Shown here: piece by piece, positions 34,901 through 44,605 of the stretch
Layout of the letters: every line of letters starts with the position of its first letter
Numbering within the stretch: the first letter of the stretch is position 1
Origin: Anopheles merus
Lineage: Eukaryota > Arthropoda > Insecta > Diptera > Culicidae
Assembly: GCF_017562075.2 (NCBI RefSeq)
Contig: NC_054081.1
Coordinates: forward strand, 9,896,713 to 9,960,712
Length of the DNA: 64,000 nucleotides
Direction: 5' to 3'
Made by a program: the position numbers and the translations under genes
The notes under the pieces: model-generated
What the model saw: only the letters and a program-made list of their open reading frames with translations
What the model was told of the DNA's origin: nothing
The model's database searches: none

Positions 34901-37900
34901 GATTCCAATTCCAGAGCCGTTCCGAATCTGGAATCGATTCTGATCCCGGAAACGATTCTGATTCTGATTCCGGAACCGAATCTGATCCCGGAACCAATTC
35001 CAAATCCGAATCCGGAACCGATTCCGGAGCTAATTTTGGAGCCGATTTCGATTTCTGAGGCAAACACGGAATCGATTCCAGTAACTGATTTCAAACTGAT
35101 AAGAATCGATTCCAGAACACTTCGGAGCTAGCTGGAATCGATTCCGAAGAAAAACTTCACATTTTCTATCACTTTTACACACACGTTTTCTGTTCGTTCG
35201 TTTTGTTCGTCGTTCTATGTGCGCTGTTTTAGAACCGGTGTTTAGAGGCTCGGGAACGAAAACTGTCGATGCGTTCAAAACAGTCGTGCGCTAATTAATT
35301 TATATCCATCTTTTCTTGTTTTTGTTTCCCTAAAAAAAAACCCACCAACGGTCCACCACTTCCAGAGCTCGCAAAAGGAACCGCTCGGCGCGATAGCGGA
35401 GGTGCTGGACCTCACGCACGACCAGCACAGCCCGTTCAAGCTCGAGTTCGACGATCACGACTTCAAGAACCATCTGACCTCGCTGAAACCGCTCGGTAGG
35501 TAGCTAGTCGATTTGAGTGTCCGCGCCAACCGATCGGCTAAATACCGAATCCGATTCCTCTTCTGTTCCCGTGGGCAGGTATCGCCATCCTGGTGAACAC
35601 GTGCTGCCCGCTGACGCAGGCCCACTACGCCAAGTTCTGCGGGCACGTGACGGCGGCCGCGATGCTCGACAAGGATCTCGTTCCGGTCACCAATCGGTAT
35701 GCGATTGTTGAGTCGAGTTTGAATTGCTTTATGCATGGGTATGTACTAGACATACCAACGTCTAGTTTTTTTTGTTGGTGTTTATCACTCTCTTTCTTTC
35801 TTTCTCCTCTTTTCACCATATTATTTCGCTCATCGGTTGCGTCCCTCTCGCTTGCATCGAGTTTTTTTCCTTTTCCCCCTCTCTGCTCTACTCTTGCTAT
35901 AAATTCCATCGCCATGCAGGGTTTACTCTCTAGCCGCAGCGTTTTTTGTCCATTCGACACATTAGAATTGAAAATGAAATTGCGAAATTGCGCCAATTGG
36001 CCTAGAGAGAAACCCTGCCTGCCCCCGTCTCGAAATCAGTTTGCCTTCGCCCTTGATTGGTGAATTATGCTGGGCTTAATGATACTTGTTACCGATAGAG
36101 GGCGCTGCTTATACGGATTTATGCAGACCTTGTTGGACGACCTGTGCTTAAGTAATCAACAATCCAGTTTACATCAAGCGTTCGCGATTGTTTCTGCCGT
36201 TGAACCGTTTTCTATTGTTCCTCTCTCATTCTTTTTCTTTCTAACCCCTCTCCTAAAACAAGTCCCATAACAAAGCCAGCGGCAAAGCGGAATCATATCG
36301 TTCCGTATCTTTTTGTTTATGGTTTGCCAAATCCTTTACATCACCATTACACGTTTTCTTCCCTCCTCTTCGGTATAGATGAAGACCCAATTTTGCATTG
36401 CAAGAATGTACCACGTGAGTGTAGGTAAATGATGACTCTTCCTCCCGCGGACCGCTACTCGGGCGGACCGAGTTCGGGTTTTCTGTTTAATTTCAGAGTC
36501 TGATTTGTTTTGTGTTTTTGTTTCCTCTACTCATTTTGGTTAAAGTTCTGTCCGAGCGTTTCTAATCAGAATTGGCCACACGTTGGTTTATTTCTTCTTT
36601 ATTTATCGCTCTATTTTCTCCCTGTTTCCTGCTGCACATTACATTCCGTTTTTACATTTCCGTTTCTTCTTCTCCTTTCTTCACTTTTTCCACCAACGGT
36701 CACTAAATAGATGTTTGCTAACCGTTTGCTACCGCTGTCTTAACCGCCATTAGTGTTAAATAGTTGTACTGCTATTACTCACGCTCACGACGCATTAACT
36801 CGGGGCACTAGTGTTTGTGGAAACTGTGTGTTTTGTTTACATAGTGCAGATTGTTTTTTTTTCTTTCTTGAGGGTACAAAAAGGGGGAAACACACAGAAT
36901 TGCAATGTTTTTTTTTGCTTTGTATTTAAACATGTTTCAACTGGTTTCATTTCGTTGCCCATGCACACACACACACATACGCACACACTTTTGTTGGAAT
37001 GCCTTTTTCCTTTCTTTCACGTTTCTACACTGCGTTTCATAATTATAGGCACACGTAGTTTTTACTCATTTTCGACAATCCTTGATTCCAGCCAGTGAAA
37101 TATATTGACTCCGAAAACAAAGGTGTTGAATCTTAATGGCAAATGTTATTTATTCAATTGGAAAACCCTGCAATCATTCTTTCTCGCCTCGTGTTTTCTG
37201 TGATTTTTTCGTCAAGGACAAGATTCCAGTAGTTTTGCAAGGTTGTCACTGTCCTGTTGCTCTTCTTTTTTAATACAATTTTACAGGGTTTTCATACTCA
37301 GTTTCGAATATAAAAGTTGTTATTCCCCGCGTGCAAGATATTAATCCTCATCAATCTAATTCATTTCCATCATAATAACTTTTAATTTTTTCAGCATGAT
37401 TTTCAACACGCTTCTAGCTGGATTGAGTTTGACAGTTCTTTGTGATGTGTTGAAAATCATGCGTAACAACTGAAATTTAATTATGAAGCAAATACACTAT
37501 CTGACAGCTGTTGAAAAACATCTTGAAGGCGGTGAATAATTATGTGCAGATTCGAAAGCGATTTGGAAAACCCTGTAATACATACAGTGGTAGTGAAGAG
37601 TTAAACATCATGCTGAAGAAATTAAACATTATAAGCATGGAAATGAAATATTTACGTGATGTGGACTAACTTCTAGCACGCGTTGAAAAACAACGTTCAC
37701 ATTTGTAAATGGATTGATAAACCCTGTTAGTAATTTTATGAACCATATAATGCAAATTTATGTTGAATTGAAGTCAAATAAGCTTAAATTTAAATTTGCT
37801 ACATGGTGGTGCAGCTCTACCTTAATTGTACTGTCAATAACATTGAAATTACTAGGTAAGGTTTTTGAAACACCAAGTTTCAAGTTATTTTTTTATTGCA

Positions 37901-38651
37901 GAGAATATTTCATACATTTTGGCGAATTTTGTTTAGCCAACAATATTGTTCAAATGCAATAGAAAAAGTGCATTTTTCCCAAAATTTTCCGATACTCAAG
38001 AATAGTTGAAAAAATGATAAAATCTAGGCAAGTTTATCGTTATGAAACGCAGTGTAGAGAGAGAGAGAGAGAGCGAATGGAAATGTGTGACGTAGATGCG
38101 TTTTTTGGTTCAATTTCCGTTCCGTGCTGGCTGCTGTAACTTTGATGTAATTATGTGTTTTTGGTATTTGTTGTTCTCGTTGGTCTTTTTGATTTTCACA
38201 TTGATAAAACGTAACTGTAGTATAAATGTATATATGTGTATGTGTGTTGTGGAGCACGATAACAAAATAATGAATGGGAGTTTAACGTTTCCTAAACAAA
38301 TGTTTCTCACTGTATCAATCGCTGTTACGCTCTGCACGATGTTGGACATTTTGCGATCAGATGTGTGTATATGTGTGTGTGTGAGTGTGTTAGAGATCTT
38401 TATTATTGGCAGATTGGAAGCCACACGGAGCTTACAAATCAAATTTGGAAGCAATTTATAAAAAAAATCCTGTATTCCATTCATTACAGGGTTTTTCTCC
38501 CTTGCTCAATCTTCAATGCATAATTTATTTTTACATTTTTTTTTCCTTGAAAGACTCTGTGATTGAGGTGAGAAACCCTACAATGAAGGGACAAAAAAAA
38601 ACAATCAAAAACAACAATCCAACCTCATCTCATAAACCTAAAAAATCCTTT

Positions 38652-38685
<34 letters not shown>

Positions 38686-41633
38686 CCTTGCATTCCAATA
38701 CAACTATACTTACTTTTTCCGATTGTGTGTGTTTGTGTGTGTGTGTGTGCTGTTTTGCGGCATACCCTGTCGTTCGGCAAACGCTTCCCACTCCTCTCTC
38801 CTTTCAGGCGCTGTCTATGCGAGCTGGCAAAGCAGATCGGATTTTCGCCCCAGGCCCGGGACATCTTCCAGCTCGAGGGTCAAATCTCCAGCTACCGGCA
38901 TCTGGTGCGTGTGAAATGTTTTGTAAAACAGCGACCGAATAAAAATAATTTGCTCGTTTTCCCCTTTTTCACCCTTTTCCAGCAACCGGACGTGGTGCGG
39001 CGCGACATACGGTTCGCCCGGTCGCTGCAGCTCGCGACCAAGGTGAAGGTGCCGTTCCCGCACTCACTGTCGGTGGTGATGCGTGAAATCAACAACGGCT
39101 CGCTGCAGCTGCTGACCCAGGGCACGGCGGACATCGTGCTGGACTGCTGCGACGACTACTGGGACGGGCACGATCTGCAGCCGCTGACCGAGAAGGAGCG
39201 CAAGCGGGCGCAGGACTTTTACCAGCGGTCCGCCCTGACCGCCTACTGTACCGCGTTCGCGTACCGGCCCCTGCGCCACGGCATCAGCGGGGCGCTGTCC
39301 GGGGGGCCGAAGGCGGGCGGCAGCGTCGCCTATCTGGAGCTGCCGCCGGAGACGAAGCACCGGCGGGATCTGTACCGGCGCGAAAACTACAGCGACTTGG
39401 TGGTGACCGGCGGCACCGGCGCCGCCGCCGGCCACCAGTCGCTCATCGGCGGCTACGTGGATGATGGTGCCGATGGGGGTGGTGGTGGTGGTGGCCCCAT
39501 CGCTGGGACGGGCGGGCCGCGGGGCGGCAGCGTGGCCGGGCTGGGCAGCGTGGCCCCGCTCGCGCACCATTCCATCTCGACCGACTCGCTGCTGTTCAAC
39601 GACAGCCGGGACGACGACATCTCGGACGTGGACGGGTGCTACCGGATGCAGTGCCACCAGGTGTTTATCGGCATGGTGACGATGCAGTACCAGGCGCAGA
39701 CCGACATCGTGCAGCTGATCGAGCGGCTCGAGCGGGCCTGCATCCGCTTCGTGCACTTCAGCAAGGAGAACGAGCTGCGGTCGCGCGTGTTCTCCGAGAA
39801 GATGGGGCTGGAGAGTGGGTGGAACTGTCACATCTCGCTGCTGAGCGACGGGGACAGCCGGTCGTCCTCGCCGGCGCGGGACGAGTGCGGCGAGTCCGGC
39901 ACGGGCGAACCGTTTGAGGGCGGGCCCGAGCGGGTCCGGCTGCTCGATGTGCCGCTGTCGCTCGAGTCGTCCAGGGCGCTCAGCTCGTCGGCCCCGTGTG
40001 CCATCTCCAATCCGGACACGAACAGCTTGCTGGAGCCGGGACAGGGCGCCCCTGGCCGCACCTCGCCCGCCCCGAGCGAGCGTTCGTCGTCCGGCGGCGG
40101 CGAGGACCAGGACCCGAAGCACGGGAAGGCGGTGAGCGTCGGCGGCCACTGCCGGTCGCTCAGCTGCCTCACCGACAGCACCGAGCAGAGTGCGCCGATC
40201 AACTTCGACATGTCGAACCGGGCGAAGCTGCCGCGCGGCATCGAGAACATCCGGCCGCACCTGGAGCACGTGGACAACGTGCCGCTGCTGGTGTCGCTCT
40301 TCACCGACTGCTCGGCGGAGGCGACGCGCGAAATGCTCAACATCATGCAGCAGTACGGCGAGATCGTGGTGTGCCTCGGCTCGTCCGCCTCCAACTCCAA
40401 CTCGGAGATCTTCCTGCAGGGCGACTGCTCGATCGCGATCGAGCCGCTCTACCCGCAGGTCTGCCAGGAGTACCCGGCGTACAGCGAGTCGAACATCTAC
40501 AACAACCGGGCCCGGTTGCGGCCCGATGGTGGTGGTGGTGGTGATAGCGCCGAAAATCAGCAACAGAAGGAGCGTCGGGAGGGGCCGCTGCCCGATCGGT
40601 GCAACACCATCTCGCCGGTCTACCTCAGCCGCATCCTCAACTCGATCTCCTGCTCGATCGCGACCTGCCGGGACGATCCGATCTCGATCGTGGCGGTGAT
40701 CGAGCTGTCGCGCCGCTTCATGGCCGGCCTGTGGAGCTGCGTGCAGTACTGGGCGTGCTGTGGCGCGTCGCTCGCCATCATGAACACGGTCACCGCGATC
40801 CTGTCCCTGCCGCCGATGGTCGTGCCGCTGCACACGCTCTACCTGATGTGCATCGTGGTGCCGCTCGTCGCCCTCACGCTGCTGCGCGTCGAGCCCGATC
40901 CGGCGCTGATGAAGCGGGCGACGGGCAAGAAGCAGAAGACGCTCAGCTCCCGCCTGGTGCTGTTTGTGCTGTGGTGCTACGGCATCAAGTTTGCGCTCGC
41001 CATCCTGGTGCTGGTGCTCGCCTACTGCACCTTTCTGTCCCACCCGATCGAGCTGTTCGCCGGCGGCGGTGGTGGTGGCGGTGGCGCTGGATCACTCGCG
41101 GACGCCCCGTCCGCCGGCACGACCCGGGCCGTGGTGCAGCGGGACGCGGCCGAGACGGAGCGGGCGCTGGCGGGCGACCTGCACGTCGCCCGCTCCTTCA
41201 TACTGCTCGGCATCGTGCTGCACTTCGTCACCATCTCGGCGTCGTTCGTGCACCGCGACTACAACTGCTTCAAGCGCAGCCCGCTCACCAACCTCTGCTG
41301 GGTGTCGGTCGTCGCCCTGCTGCTGCTGGTGCATCTCGGGCTGGCCGTGCTGCAGCTCTGCACCGACGACCATCTGTGGCGCGAGATGGAGCGCGTCTGG
41401 CCGATCGTGCTCGGCATCGTGCTGACCGTGTTCGTCACCTTTGCCGCGAGCGAGTTCTTCAAGTGGGAGGAAATCAAGTGAGTGTGCGCCGGCTGGACGA
41501 GTTGCGGAATGGAAAATAATTGTTCTCTCTGTGTTTGTTTTTTTTTTTGTCTTGTTTTAGGGTCAACAATCGCTACATACGGCGTGCAAGGCTAGACTTT
41601 GGCACCAAGCTCGGCATGAATTCGCCCTTTTAA
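30478..41633 (+). CDS. TMEM94 orthologue (P-type-ATPase-like ER membrane protein), 7 coding exons
   Basis: Multi-pass membrane protein of the TMEM94 family, related to P-type ATPases and reported in vertebrates to work in Mg2+ loading of the ER; the fly counterpart is, I believe, l(2)k05819. Exons: 30478-31671, 31743-31877, 35366-35495, 35579-35696, 38808-38904, 38983-41477 and 41561-41633 (4242 nt, 1413 residues; the human protein is about 1356). Phases are 0,0,1,2,0,2. Membrane segments lie at about 63-80 and 84-100, a pair before residue 398, and a C-terminal cluster. The P-type phosphorylation motif is degenerate: VDKKGILSWPNP, with Asp404 in the DKTGT position. Also seen are LTSLKPLG, GMVTMQYQAQTDIV, EKMGLESGWNCHISL, NRAKLPRGIENIRPHL and DNVPLLVSLFTDC. 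The C-terminus TKLGMNSPF is diagnostic. Gly-rich runs at 39478-39495 and 41062-41088 are lineage padding. Introns 2 and 4 are over 3 kb. Confidence 0.93.
31920..31968. repeat. (TC)n microsatellite in TMEM94 intron 2
   Basis: An almost uninterrupted TC tract 43 bases after the exon 2 donor. Confidence 0.9.
32252..33244. mobile_element. hAT-like non-autonomous element, perfect 8-bp TSD
   Basis: The 993-bp element runs from TCAGTGCTGCAAAATGTCA to TGACATTTTGCAGCACTG. The inverted termini match over 18 bp. Both flanks are GGTACAAG (32244-32251 and 33245-33252). The interior is rich in palindromic TGTCATGACA-type repeats. No transposase frame remains. It lies in TMEM94 intron 2. Confidence 0.85.
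33590..33634 (+). other. Candidate 45-nt TMEM94 microexon
   Basis: AATTATTTTACAG then 45 open bases (CCQEHYHPLSHIIEL) then GTGATTAAT. It is phase 0 at both ends, so it could be included between exons 2 and 3 (both boundaries phase 0) without a frame change. The acceptor is good and the donor weak. There is no homology support; the vertebrate protein is longer in this region but not recognisably similar. Confidence 0.25.
34641..35174. mobile_element. hAT-like MITE with GGAATCGATTCC-type array
   Basis: It starts TAGTGGGAGCTCGGAATC and ends TTTTCTATCACTT. It is flanked by TTGCACAC (34633-34640) and TTACACAC (35175-35182), a 7/8 match for an 8-bp duplication. The body is a degenerate 6/12-bp array of GGAATCGATTCC-like units. 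Open frames through it on both strands give Asp/Ser/Glu/Ile-rich artefact proteins. It is related to 53711-54485. Confidence 0.7.
36379..36424 (+). other. Candidate alternative TMEM94 exon (46 nt)
   Basis: A strong pyrimidine tract and acceptor (CTCCTCTTCGGTATAG) precede ATGAAGACCC. Two donors follow: GTGAGT after 36414 and GTAAAT after 36424. Used in place of exon 4 it keeps phase 1 in and phase 2 out and reads DEDPILHCKNVPRECR. Used after exon 4 it gives an immediate stop (CG|A TGA). It could therefore be a mutually exclusive exon or a poison exon. No transcript evidence is available. Confidence 0.3.
37282..37577. mobile_element. MITE with TACAGGGTTTTC termini
   Basis: Left TACAGGGTTTTCATACTCAG and right GATTTGGAAAACCCTGTA are inverted repeats, with TA at both edges. 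An internal inverted pair (GCATGATTTTCAACAC and GTGTTGAAAATCATGC) lies at about 37395-37460. It is 296 bp, in TMEM94 intron 4. Loose relatives of the same termini occur near 37160, 37718, 38490 and 38573. Confidence 0.8.
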
Positions 41634-42954
41634 AGCGCCACGTCAATTTGCAAGCGAAACGATACAGATTTTATTTAAGGAACGGTGCAGGCAGGTGCTT
41701 ACGTGTGCATTTTTTTGTCATGGGCTCACAAGGGACAAGGCGTACGTGCCTCCCCACTAGCCCAGCGTATCCTCTATGTGTTAGCGTTACTGTGTTATAG
41801 GTTTTTGTTTTGTTTTGTTTTAATTTTATCACTCAAAACGCTTCAAAACGCCCTTCGAAGCAGGGGTGGACAAGATTTTAGTCACGATTTAATGTATTCA
41901 AGGTAGTGCAATCATCGATCAGTGGGCAGTACTCTGTCACTGGCCGAAGCAACGAGCGGTTCCTGTCCTGTTGGGGGAGCGGGTTGTGGGTCGCGCCACG
42001 CAGGACAAAAACACAAACACAAACACACAACAATCAATAGTAACTATGCCGTATGTATTCATGTATAAATCAACTGCTATTGTTTTTTGCAAATGCTCCG
42101 TGCAGCGGACAACGGACGAATGCAAAAGAAATAATAATAATAAAAAAAACAAAATCAAACAAACAAGCTAACGCAGAATTTGCGTTTCGTATTTCTGTAA
42201 TGTTTTCTAGAGTAGTCTAGCGGGAAGGTAGGTAAAGACGGACACTTCTCATAAATACAGGATCAAAGTCATTATAGCATAGTTCAACAATGCAGCATTC
42301 AAACTGAAAGTATGACAGCATAATTGAGAGCATCGTTGGCATGATAGCTGGGTGGGAAGATGTGGGAAGAGTGGGAAAGATGAACATTTTTCTTCTTATA
42401 TCAATTAGCGATGAACAGATGTCATCAAAAACCTTAAGTAAGGATAATCGGAAGACATAAAACATTCAGCAACTACAGAGGGCATTGCAATATGCGAAAA
42501 ACGGGTCAAAAAAGCAGTCATGCTTTAAGCTATTTCACGCTCGACGCTGCTGAGGCATCTCACGAAATCCAATATCTTTGGTTTCAACCGTTGAGAAATT
42601 TCCCCTCAGGGTGGGAATTTTGACCTTTGTGAATTGGGCAATAATTGGATTGTGAAGGTAGATGCAAATAGGTTGAAAACCTCTGATCTATAACAGCATC
42701 TGCTGTTAATGCCGGATGTTTCAGTAGATTCTTGCATTCTGCCTTCTACGATGTGTTGGAAGCGACGTTTACAATTCCTTCATTGAACCGGACGAACCAT
42801 CGTTGTAAATGGACAAGAGTTTTTTGAAGTACCAGGCGGTAAAAAGCAATAGGTAATGTTAAAATACAGTAAACCACTTAAATTTTTAACGTTTTGTACA
42901 GATTTTCATGGTAGCTATATTTATATTTTTCTAGATTTTTAACATTTTCTGAAC
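41634..42954. other. TMEM94 3' UTR and convergent intergenic DNA
   Basis: This is 3' UTR of TMEM94 up to about 42150, then AT-rich sequence with no recognised gene. The next feature is the repeat element beginning at 42955. Confidence 0.45.
42139..42144 (+). terminator. Candidate polyadenylation signal of TMEM94
   Basis: AATAAA inside an AATAATAATAAA run about 510 bp beyond the stop codon. It is the first clear hexamer on the plus strand after the gene. Confidence 0.45.
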
Positions 42955-44096
42955 TAATGGTATGCTCTCTGGACCGCACCCATGACACCGATCCGACTCC
43001 GGCTATTGCTGATCCGACTCTGCCAACTCCGACTCCAGACAAATCCGACAGACTCCAGATGTCTCCGGACGTCACCGGCTATTGATAATCCGATTCTAAC
43101 TCCGACAACTCCGACACCAGGCGAATCCGACCGACACTTCAGCCGACTCCGGACAACTCCGGCTTTTGTTAATCCGATTCCAACTCTGATAACACTGACT
43201 CCAGAAGACTCCAACTCCAGACGACTCCGGATAACTACAGCTATTGCCAATCCGATACCATCTCCGACCGACATCTCCGGCTATTGTTAATCCGGTTTCA
43301 ACTCCGACAACACCGACTGCAGAAGACTCCGACTCCAGACGAATCCAACCGACACTCCGGAAGACTACGGACAACTACAACTATTGTCATTCCGATTCCA
43401 TCTCCGACAACTCCAACTGACTCCTGACATCTCAGGCTATTGTTAATCCGGTTTCAACTCCGACAACACCGACTCCAGACGAATCCAACTCTAGACGAGC
43501 TGACCGACTCCAGAGGACTCCGGACAACTCCGGCTATTGTTAATAACTACAGCTATTGTCAATCCGATTCCATCTCCGACAATTCCGACCGACCCCGGAC
43601 ATCTCCGGCTACTGTTAATCCGGTTTCAACTCCAACAACACCGACTCCAGAAGACTTCAACTCCAGACGACTCCGGACAACTCCGACTATCGTTAATCCG
43701 ATTCGAACTGCGACAACAATGACTGTGAATGACTCTGGACAACTCCGAATGACTTCGGATAACTCCGAATAGTTCCGAATGACTCCGGACAACTCCGGAT
43801 GACTCCAACTCCACACGACTCCGGACGACTTCGGTTGACTCCGACGCAGGGTGACCCCGACTCCGGACGACTCTGGGTAACTCAGGATGACCACGAACAA
43901 CTTTGAATAACTCCGACTCCAGAAGATTTGGGACAACTTCGGATAACTCCGGCTCCGGACAACTCCAACTCCGCGCGATTCAAACTCCGGACGACTCTGG
44001 CCGACTCCGCAGGACTCCGAACTCTTGATGACTCTCTGGACTGTGGACAGCTCCAAGATGATTTCAAAGGTCCCGCATCAACTTAACCCATCACTA
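42955..44096 (-). mobile_element. Expanded copy of the decamer-array hAT-like element
   Basis: Inverted relative to the 15644 copy: it starts TAATGGTATGCTCTCTGGAC (right end of the family) and ends CAACTTAACCCATCACTA (left end). Flanks TTCTGAAC (42947-42954) and GTCTGTAC (44097-44104) match at 6 of 8. The 1142-bp body is an array of GACTCCGGAC-like decamers. From 43004 to about 43710 it also holds a repeated GGCTATTGTTAATCCG block, occurring about ten times at irregular spacing. It lies between the converging TMEM94 and AMPD genes. Confidence 0.75.
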
Positions 44097-44181
44097 GTCT
44101 GTACTTACCTACCCCAATAAATTGTATATAATGCTCTGTGTCTTGTTCTCTGTATCAATATAGACTGGTATATAATTTCAC

Positions 44182-44187
44182 TTTATT
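44182..44187 (-). terminator. Candidate polyadenylation signal of AMP deaminase
   Basis: AATAAA on the minus strand about 420 bp beyond the AMPD stop codon, just before the repeat element at 42955-44096. Confidence 0.4.
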
Positions 44188-44605
44188 AACTGTTTATATA
44201 GTGTTACTGTGTATGTGTGAGTGTTTTGTTTAATCATCGATTGGTTCTTAATGTTTTGGTTTGTGGTGGTTATGTGGTTGCTGTTGTTTTGTATTATAAA
44301 TTACAATTAATGAGAATAGGCGCAGACACGCACACAGAACGAGCTGCGCGATGAGAGGGTGGCCTCTTCCGGTTAGGTTATGCCGCTTTGGTGCTGCGCT
44401 CAGGTGTCTTAAATCAACGGAAGATCCTACTCGGATGCTCGTGTGAAGAAGGAGAAACAAAAGAAGAACCGAAGAAAAGTAGCAAACACCGAGCACAAAC
44501 AAGCAGGAAGTAAAAAAAAAAACACAAAACCGTGGGATGATCGGTTCACAAAGCGTGTGCGTCCAATGAATGGAGGATGTTAGGAGGAGAGCGCTCCTCC
44601 CGCAC

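Noticed and set aside
34376..35131. Asp/Ser/Glu/Ile-rich open frames on both strands, and similar ones at 53710-54519, 15584-16117 and 43440-44067
   Set aside because: Translations of short tandem arrays without in-frame stops; every frame and strand is open, so there is no coding signal.
39064..41043. 659-codon open frame antisense to TMEM94 exon 6
   Set aside because: Arg/Gln/His-rich shadow of GC3-biased codons; no domain and no splice context.
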